The position numbers were made by a program, and so were the translations under genes. Shown here in pieces: positions 55,748 to 64,000 of a stretch of DNA of 64,000 nt. Location of the stretch: NCBI GenBank assembly GCA_029255685.2, contig CM055318.2, positions 67,427,136 to 67,491,135 on the forward strand. Reading direction: 5' to 3'. Source of the DNA: Silene conica. Its lineage: Eukaryota > Streptophyta > Magnoliopsida > Caryophyllales > Caryophyllaceae. The notes below the pieces were generated by a model. That model did no database searches. It was not told the origin of the DNA and was given only the letters and a program-made list of their open reading frames with translations. Each line of letters opens with the position of its first letter. Within the stretch, counting starts at the first letter, position 1.

Positions 55748-58295
55748 AGTGGTATCAGAACATTCCGGTTGTTGCATGCATAATCGGTTAATTTTTCCCA
55801 GTAAATAAGATTTACAAATAAAAATAGAAATTTGTGTTTTTATGTGATAAAATCACGAAATTAATTTTGCATGTTAATATTTCTGGTCCTTAAATGTTTT
55901 TAGGTCATAAATTGAGGTTTATGGATTATATTGTTCATTTAATAAAATTATTTGTATATATAATGTATTTAATATGACTAAAATGACATTATGAAGGGAA
56001 AAATAGTTAAAATAACTTTCTGGCCGAGATTTTTTTATTATGTTCTCACATGCATATTTTATATCATGTACATAAAATTTCGTAATTTATTATGCCTTTT
56101 TGCATGAATTATTAATTTTAATGGTTAAAATGTCATAATATGAGAATAAATGGGTAAAAATAGTTAAATTAAGAATTTGACTACAAATTTTTATGAGATG
56201 TCACATGCAATTTTTACAGTGTTCATGTAAATTTTCAGATTTAATTATCATATGGTGCATGATTATTGAGTTTTAGAGTAAAAATCGTAATAATAGTGAC
56301 TAATTTCGGCTTAAATAGTTTGAGCTGGAATTTGGCCATAAAATTTGTACACAATGTCATATGAAATAGTTTCAGAGTGTATGTAAATTTTGGGATTTTA
56401 TTATCTTATAATGCATGATATATGATTTTAACATATATGATTTTAATTGTTAAAATCGGCTAAATAATGACGCATTTTGTTAAAAATAGTAAATATTATA
56501 TGATTTTATATGATTTTACCCATAGATGTTGTATATGATATTAACATCAGATCTAAAATTTCGAAATTAGAGAGTTTCTGGTTTTTGAATTGTTAATTTT
56601 ATAAGATAAAGTAAATAATTGGAATTGTTAGAGTCATAAAGCATATTTTTCGGCTTTGGGAAGTGTTTTTCGGTCCATTTCAGATTCTAAAAGTGTTTTA
56701 AAAAGTCTAAAAAATTTATTAGTATTTTATTGCATGCTTTTAAACTAAATTGTGAATTTACGACTTAAAAATGCGTGTTTTATGATTTATTTTAGAAATA
56801 TATTAATAATTTTCCTAATGCTAATAATTTTTGGGTTATGAAATTTTGAGAAAGTTTCAGAATATTCAAAATTTAAATTTTGAATTTTTTGAAATTTTTA
56901 TGACTCGTTTGGATTTTTATATTATTTGTCTCGTAAATGCGACTAATTACCGAACAATATATTTTAAATCGAGTTGAATCATAATCAAAATTTGGTGGGA
57001 TTAAATTTTGATGCCTAAAATCTGTTAGGATGATTAACTTGGACATAAATAAGATTTATGTATTTTTTTAGTGATTATAATAGTTATTATCACGCAAATC
57101 CGTAAAAATTGTAACCAAATATACGATATTTGCTCCCAAGGCGATTTGGTTTAAAATTTGGCATTTGCATACATATTTTAATGCTGCATTTTATTTAATA
57201 TGAATGTCATATTTAATTTTATTTATGTTACGTAATTTGGAATTATGTAATTTTCTTAGTATGGCCTTAGTTTTTAATCGTTATTACCCGTAATTTAAGG
57301 GAATATCGATTTGGTTGTAATTTTAATGTGATCTCGTATCACCGGCTTGTAATTTAATAGTTTTAAATTTATTTACAATAGAATAGTTTGTATTTATTTT
57401 ATAGTAATCCGGGTGTTTCCGCGAGATGGTGCCATTCAGAAAGGAGTTCCGTCAAGACGATGTTTTCTTAGAAAGCGGTGCATTGAAGTTCAAGGGACCA
57501 AAGGAGTTGGTTTCCGAATTTGGAATAGTTTATTAGATTTTCTATTACTAGGAGCGCCATACTAGGGTTTTATTTTTATGCTTTGCTTTTTCTTTATATG
57601 TTTGCATGCATCGCCAAATCGCCATAACTAAACATGCATGTTTAATTAATCGAGTATATCGACCGTGGCAATTAATTATTGAGTTCACCGCTTTAGTTCA
57701 CTTAAAACGTGATAAATAATAAATTGTCAAGACCTCAACGTTATTAAATAATTGAGCATTGGCCGTACCAAAAAGTAGAAACCATAGATCCTAATTTCAT
57801 AAGGGAGTAGTCTCGGCTCACCGGGGTACAAACCTTGTTACGTTAGGTGCGTGGGTAATAAGTGTTATTACATTGAAAATTGGGTTGGGCTCAACGGAAG
57901 AGTGGAGAGGTACGTAGGCCACACGTGTTCCGGAGCAAGGGGGATTGAATTAGTTTAATTATATCGACCGAAAGTTCTAGTGTAGAACCGATTAAAGAGT
58001 TAATCCACCAAGTTGTGTTAAGGGAAGTGGGAGAGGTCCGTAGGCCACCATGGAAATTAGTGATGATTAGGGTCTCAGAATCATTTATATAAGTTGGGTT
58101 GCGGTCACTTTATAAATGCTTAAAATCTTGTTTATTTACAGGTATTAAAACGATAAGTGTTTAATTTCTTCAATTTAATTTTGTAGTAACGTATTCATTC
58201 ATCAATCGAAATATCGACTTCCGCAAATTCCACTCCAAATCCCAACACCATTACAATCGTTTCATGGCTACGATCTTTCATAGATCGTTGTAAAC
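55748..58295 (+). other. Primer site and long leader of C4
   Basis: TGGTATCAGAAC at 55750, then about 2.5 kb of very AT-rich non-coding sequence up to the gag remnant. The part at 57400-58250 is less AT-rich but has no coding-quality frame. Confidence 0.65.
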
Positions 58296-59060
58296 TTGAG
58301 AAAAAATGGGTCATTTTTGCCAATTAGGGACGCCCAATAAAGATTGGCCTCCCAAGGTGACAATAAGATTTGTTACCTATCCGAGGCTTCACCCACCGCT
58401 TCATCCGCCGCCACAAGGAGGACCTATGAGGCCCACCATAAAGAATCGGCGACAATTAAAAATGTTTTGATTTTCTCCATGGAGCTCATAGCTCCAAAGG
58501 AATGCCATAAAGATGGGCACCGCGTATGAGATTTACGCAAAGCTTAAGACAATGTTCTCGAAGGGTTCGAAAATTGTTCATTTTGAAGCGGCATCCGCTT
58601 TCTTTGATCTCAACTTCAAAGAAGGGCAAAATGTTAGCCCTTATGTGCTCAATTAGTGGATCATGTTGAGACTCTTAGATTGCACCTAGTTGACATCCCG
58701 TAAGAACTCATTATTGACCGAATTCTTCATTCTTTGTCCTAAGTAAAAACATATGTTCAATTCAAGGTGAATTTCAACATGCAAAACTTGGACACATCTC
58801 TTGATGAATTGCATAATATGTTTGTACAAGCCGAAAAGGGCATAGGGCTAAAAGTTAGCACCACGAGAAATGTCTTAAATGTCAACACTAGCTATGAGCA
58901 AGAGGACCTTAAGAAGGGCCAAAAGGGCTTGAAGAATCATGCTCCCGTTAAGAGCAAGAATATGGTTTCGGAGGCTAGCACCTCAATGACCAAAAAGGCA
59001 ACCTCTAAATAAGGACAAATGCCATTATAGTAATGGCTTCGGGCATTGGAAAAAAATTGT
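58296..59060 (+). pseudogene. gag: Copia Gag remnant (C4), heavily decayed
   Basis: Fragments in changing frames: TIKNVLIFSMEL (compare AIKNVLIYAMES in the copia element at 35685), then a Gag core with frequent stops, DELHNMFVQAEKG, and a ruined zinc knuckle (CHYSNGFGHWKKNC, second cysteine replaced by serine). It lacks protease and everything after. Confidence 0.85.
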
Positions 59061-59554
59061 TTCAAGTATCATTGCCGACATAAAATCTGGAAAGATACTT
59101 CCAATAGGTATTTGACTACCCCATCTTTCATGTTTCATATTCGCAATTGGTATAATGATACAAGTTGTGATGGATGCTCCTTTTTAGGGTAAATAGGGCA
59201 TCATAGGGATAAAAGCAACGAGAAACAAGCTTAGATGATCCATGGATGCTAGAAGTAGCTACCCTAGAAGGATTATCAATGGGATCTTGATCTCATTTTT
59301 GCTTTTATTTCAAGTTGTGTGTTAATTTTAGAACTTTTATTTCCTTGTAAGACTTGGAAATTGTTTCTATAATGCAAAAGGTTGTATTTTGGATTTAGTG
59401 TCTTGGTTGAAAACCAAACTCATTATTTATTTAAGTCGATTAATTTTTTTTCTTATGTAATATATTATATTGCGTATCCGGTTAAGTTCTACAACCATAA
59501 CCCAAGTACTTAAAAAGTCGTATACAAAGCGTTTGACAAATAAATAGTCTTAAC
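59061..59554. other. End of C4 and AT-rich DNA, no gene seen
   Basis: The region 59061-59440 may be degraded 3' sequence of C4. No 3' LTR of C3 or C4 is present. Confidence 0.4.
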
Positions 59555-59746
59555 CATAATTACCTTAAAATTAAATTTCATATTTTAACAATACTAAAAA
59601 ATTATATTAAAAGGTAAATTAATGTGTCACGACTCACGATTAAAAGTCTTGCTAGAACAGCACCTATAATTTTATATAACTGCCAAACCAAAAAGAAAAA
59701 AAAAAAAAGATGGCCAAACTCTGCTACTCCAAGTCAAAGTACGGAA
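59555..59746 (+). repeat. Duplicated flank of the Helitron, left copy
   Basis: Aligned with about 63757-63956. It continues after the Helitron at 62732. It contains GTCACGA, AGTCTT and GCTAGAACA blocks shared with the right copy. Confidence 0.75.
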
Positions 59747-59998
59747 TCTTCTTTATTAAAGTAACAAACACAGTGCTGACGTGTCAGCCTGTGGTTAATT
59801 ACATATTTTTTTATTTATTTTTTCAAGTAAAGGGGTCCACCGATGTTTAGCAGTTTTTTTATAAATTTAAAAGCAATTATGTCAATTATGCAGTACAACT
59901 TGAAGCAATAAGTAAAACTACAAATATATAATCACATGATTTGATATTAAACGATCATATAAATTACGAATTTTTTGTAATCATAGAACTAAAACATA

Positions 59999-61489
59999 CT
60001 CCCTCCTACCCGAGATTAGGGATGGCAACGGGCCGGATCTGGACCGGGTCCAGTAGGATCCAGATCCAGATCCGTTTTTGGCAACAGGATCCAGATCTGA
60101 CCCGGATCCGACGGGTCCAAAAAGGTCAGATCCAGATCTGGACCCTGCGGATCCGGGTAGGATCCGGGTCTTACGCGGGTCCCATGAAAAAAAAAGAAAA
60201 AAAAATACTTAAAATAAAGCAGATGGGGCTAAAATACAACAACAACAAGAACGAAACAACAACAAAGACGAAACAACAACAATAGCAAACGATTAAAATC
60301 GGAATAATGTACAGCAACAACAAGAACGAAACAACACAATGACGAAACAACAACAATAGCAAACGATTTAGTTGTTTAATTTAATTTTTTGGACGAAAAA
60401 AACCATGGCAAACTGTACCCTGCTCCTTAATCTCATTATTACCCTTAATCACAGCAGCCTTGACACTATAAATTTTCATAATCAAAAGAGAAAATATTCT
60501 TATGACATAAGCAAGATTTTATCATTCAATATTGGCTTAAAAAAACCTAAAATCCCTAATTACTTGCATACTTGCATAGTACCTATAACAAAGTCGGCTG
60601 ATATTTAATTTCCACGTTGGAAATCAAAAGGAATAATGTACAGAAACAACAACAACGACGAAACAACAACAGCAAAAGATTTTAATAAGAGAATAATTAG
60701 TAGTGGTACTTAACATACAACAACGAAACAACAACAACGAAATTCTTAGAAATGAAATGGCAGTCGGCGGCGGCAGGCTAGGGCGGCGGCGGCGGAATTA
60801 GAGAGGAAGTGAGGCAGGGGATGGGTTTGATTCTTAGCTGATTGAATTGTCATTAGACGAGAGTTGTCATTAGACTCTAGTTGATTCTTTGGTAGGTAAT
60901 GAAAATTGGGTACACGACGGCAGGGTGGGTTTGATTTTAGGGAGGAATTAGAGAGGAAGTGAGGTAGTAGGAAAATTAAAAGAAATGAAATGGTTTGAGA
61001 AATGAGGCCCAGTCAAACACTCCCCAACAAAAATTTGAAATTTTTTTTTTTTTTAATAATATTAAAAACGGGTCTTAGGGTCGAATCCGGGTCTTGTCAA
61101 CAAGATCCAGATCCAGATCCGTTTTTAAACTCGTGGATCCAGATCCGATCCAGATCCGACGGGTCCAAATTTTAAGGATCCAGGTCCGGTCCAGCAGGGT
61201 CGGGTCCAACGGATCTGGACCGGATCCAGGATCCGTTGCCATCCCTACCCGAGATAAGTGTCCCGTTTGCTAGTGAGTTGAAGATTTATGGATTGTGTAT
61301 TTTGGGTAGGGTAGGGTATTTAGATTGGAGAGAGAAGGTATTTTATTGGGTTAGGGATGGGTGGGTGGGTAATAAATATAAATAGTGAAGGGTAAAAAGG
61401 TAATAAAACGGTGCAAATAGTACACAACGGGACACTTTGACGAATAAAGAAAAATGAAGAACGGGACACTTATCTTGGGTAGGAGGGAG
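59999..61489. mobile_element. Stowaway (Tc1/mariner) MITE, 252 bp without its insertion
   Basis: Terminal inverted repeats CTCCCTCCTACCCGAGAT and its inverse at 61470-61489, flanked by TA. A hAT MITE has entered the left repeat. Confidence 0.9.
60017..61247. mobile_element. hAT-type non-autonomous element (1231 bp)
   Basis: Inverted repeats TAGGGATGGCAACGG at both ends, 8-bp duplication CCCGAGAT (60009-60016, 61248-61255). The ends carry many GGATCC/CCAGATCC subterminal repeats. The interior has CAACAACAA-rich tracts. It has no transposase. Confidence 0.95.
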
Positions 61490-62731
61490 TATTATGTAGT
61501 CCAAATTCATAATTACAGCAAAAAAAATTACCCTGTACAAAGTCAATAGATAACCAATATATCTTCATATTAAAAAAATTAATCAAAGCGGATGATAAAA
61601 ATGCAAAAACAGAACGAGTTTACAGATCTACTTCCAAATTTATAATCACGATTGAGGAAAGAAATACAATATTAATTAAATAAAATTAAAGAAATAGGGT
61701 TAAGAAATCACCTATAGTGAATATATAAATTCGAGTAATGTTTTTAAACAAATTAAAAATTAAGATATCTTTATTAAGTGATGACAAAAAATACAAAATT
61801 AAATGAAAAGAGGAACATACAAAATGCAAAAGTATTCCCTAAAAAAATGAAAAACTAAATGAACAAAATGCAAAAGTAAATGAACAAAATTCGTGGTGTA
61901 TAAGTTAGATTGAATTAAAAATAGTTTTTAACATGTGTACGGGTTTGTGACTTTATTAAGACCTGTCCAATTTTAAAAATCATTTTTCATCAAAATATTT
62001 TTGCCTCACATATAAATCAAGTTTGTATGAAACCACATAAGTGAAAAAACAAAGTAAAAACTCAAATTTGGTTAAGTAAGATGACGTATCACACTATAAC
62101 AACTCCTTAAGAAACTGGCCATAATGCATCATTTACGTTAATTGAAAATGTATTTTTGGATTTAAATCTAAAAAGTTAAATATGGCTTTAATTTCTAAAG
62201 ACAATTAACTTTAGAAAAAGATAATTAGTTAATAAACTGATAGTCTAAAATATAATTTATTTTTGTATATACTTCAAATGTCGAACTGAACGACCATTTA
62301 GTATTATAATAAGTTTGAAGTTTATGTGCTTCATAATATTACACGAACAAACGTTGGGATTGTACGCATATTCTGCTTTAAAATAATGATAAACGCATGT
62401 TCAGCAGAACAAATAACGTAGTGTATAAAGAAATTTTCGAAAAGTTATAGTACTATCTACTTATTATTGTACTATGTAACAGTTCATTATTGTTTTTTTT
62501 CCAATTTAAATTTGAATACCTTTGTTGTGCTTTGATATATAATTATATAAATTATATTTTTATTGTCATATTTTAGATATACTCGATAGGTACAAAATTG
62601 CAAAATAAATTATCATACGGATTAACAAGATAAAATATGACTTCAATAAAAAAAAACAATTACCATTTAACATATTTTACAACAATACCTTAAATAGCAA
62701 ATCCGTGCAATTTGCACGGGTTTAAAACTAG

Positions 62732-63120
62732 TCTCTATTGAAATACAGAGTAGTCATAGCTACTTTGCAAATTACTAAATGACATGTGTGCAACACCTGA
62801 CAACTTGAAAGTTTAAAAACTATTTATTTCGTGTAGGACGGTCTTGCACAAATTTATTGTAAAATAAATTCCTCTTATAACTACGTTTTTCCATTAAGAT
62901 TGTTATATTTTAGCCCGTCTCCAACACACACAAAAATGATTTAAGTTAGTATATATTAATTGAGAAATTTCATTATTGGATGTTACTTTTGCTTAATAAA
63001 TAAATCCGATTTAAGTAGATAAAACATCTGATATACAAAGTGAAATGAATTTTTTTATTATTATAATCACTACATTTTTATACTACCCATCAAAAAATTC
63101 GGGTAAGAATTTTTTTATTA
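62732..63120. other. AT-rich DNA between two Helitrons
   Basis: It begins with the right flank of the first Helitron (TCTCTATTGAAATAC). No gene seen. Confidence 0.5.
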
Positions 63121-63677
63121 TCATTATATATATAAAAGCAAAATGTAAAATTGCTGATGTGGCGCAACCAGGTTTCAGAATTAAGCTAATGAAGCTCTCT
63201 CATTCAACCTCATAATTTCAGTTTTTTTCGGCCAATAATGTGAATAATAACAGCCATGTCAGCTTCCATTAAATATCAACTTATTAATTAATATTCCAAC
63301 CATATAATTACTTAAATTTCTTTTTTTTTACCTTATTTATCTTTTATTCTTTCTCTTTCCTAAATCTTATTTTATCTCACTTAATCTTTTTCACCCCTTA
63401 TATCTTTTTCTATTCTATTACTAAAACCTCCTTTTATTGAAAAGTTATAAGTTTACATTTTTTAGTTATATTTTACGCTTTTCAAGTTATACGTCAAACT
63501 TTTAATGTCAACATGTTCTTATATACCTTATGTTATAGATATACTTTTTTATTTTTCTTTAAAGTATTTACATTTACACCACATATATATTATTAGTACA
63601 TCTAACAACTTTAATTGATCATTTCCCGTCAAAATTAAAATTGAACAACCCGTGAATTTTCACGGGTGTTACGCTAG
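63121..63677 (+). mobile_element. Short Helitron-like element (557 bp)
   Basis: The 3' end CCCGTGAATTTTCACGGG plus GTTACG and CTAG before T is a standard Helitron terminus. The start TCATTATATATATAAAAGC after A, followed by TGATGTGGC, fits a Helitron 5' end but is less certain. No coding capacity. Confidence 0.65.
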
Positions 63678-63756
63678 TATATTTAAAAGATGAACTTTTC
63701 AAGAGATTTTAGAGAGTTCAAGATTTATTAACTACTTAAAAATAAAATAAAAAATA

Positions 63757-64000
63757 TTAAAAAATTATAATTACCTTAAATTAAATTTATTCTTAAGACT
63801 TGAAAATTGTATTAAAAAATAAATTAAATTTGTCACGATTCGAAGTCTTACTAGAACAAACCTCTAATTTTTACAACCGCCAAACCAGAAGTAAAATAAA
63901 GATGACCAATAAACTTTACGACTCCAAATCAGATGTAATCCAATCAAAGTCGTGAATCTCTATTGAAATACGGCGTAACTATACCTGACAATTCTTGAAA
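63757..64000 (+). repeat. Duplicated flank, right copy with Helitron empty site
   Basis: Aligned with 59555-59746 plus 62732 onwards. The join GTGAA then TCTCTATTG at about 63951-63965 is unbroken. Confidence 0.75.

Larger units (their letters stand above)
59747..62731 (+). mobile_element. Non-autonomous Helitron (2.98 kb)
   Basis: It starts TCTTCTTTATTAAAG after A and ends with the hairpin CCGTGCAATTTGCACGG then CTAG before T, as Helitrons do (A/T target, no duplication). The paralogous flank at 63951-63970 reads GTGAATCTCTATTG without it: the empty site. No Rep-helicase. A Stowaway MITE lies inside; the remaining sequence (61492-62700) is AT-rich without genes. Confidence 0.88.

Noticed and set aside
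60171..60362. Leucine-rich minus-strand frame in the hAT MITE
   Set aside because: A translation of CAACAACAA and GAAACAACAA tracts; not a protein.

Overview
This window is intergenic plant nuclear DNA made almost entirely of transposable elements nested inside one another. I see no host protein gene, no rRNA or tRNA gene, and no bacterial or organellar gene. A flowering plant, most likely a eudicot, is inferred from the mix of elements: Ty3/gypsy chromovirus (Tekay/Del type), Athila, several Ty1/copia, a TRIM, an L1-type LINE, a TTF-zinc-finger hAT, a Mutator-like element, a Stowaway MITE and Helitrons. The species cannot be named from this sequence.

Layout. (1) 1-10160: a near-complete minus-strand Tekay/Del chromovirus. 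Its 3' LTR runs off the left edge and holds a 1.28-kb copia-type solo LTR (457-1739). Its gag-pol is one frame broken by two stops. (2) 10161-12634: AT-rich anonymous DNA. (3) 12635-16944: a 4.3-kb Mutator-like insertion with a 10-bp target duplication, carrying a 3-kb minisatellite array. (4) 17070-51503: a 34-kb nest occupying one 5-bp target site. The order from outside in is: large gypsy LTR 'A1' (17070-51503), which also holds a TRIM at 19375-19951; an Athila-type element without pol (20238-51411); a hAT transposon (24390-47260); a minus-strand copia element (26605-46141); and inside the copia a LINE fragment, a second solo LTR of the A family (A2, 28253-31126) and a young non-autonomous gypsy element 'B' (35685-43092). 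Each of these insertions has a target-site duplication I could read on both sides, except the left side of B, where a deletion removed it. (5) 51504-53257: flanking DNA containing an uninterrupted paralogue (about 52525-53175) of the sequence that the Mutator-like element and the nest entered. It therefore shows both empty sites. (6) 53258-59450: two decayed plus-strand copia elements, the second inserted in the gag of the first, both lacking 3' halves. (7) 59555-64000: a 3-kb Helitron (59747-62731) holding a Stowaway MITE which itself holds a hAT MITE, a short second Helitron (63121-63677), and a paralogous flank that shows the Helitron empty site.

What stands out. Several LTR families here carry tandem arrays of stem-loops in which the loop is constant and the two arms change together from unit to unit. 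The clearest are ten units at 29890-30415 and five units at 36364-36517, the latter repeated at 42242-42395. Separately, a paired palindromic module (GGTCGACCGACC, usually with TACAGGAA nearby) recurs in the Athila LTR, the Athila gag coding sequence, the Athila 3' region and the 5' leader of an unrelated copia element. A GC-rich analogue sits in the A-family LTRs. These two signals are the best candidates for something not previously described. Functional readings of them are inference; the sequence patterns are visible directly.

All coding regions are broken. Most nonsense codons are of the kind made by C-to-T change on one strand, as expected for methylated, silenced DNA.
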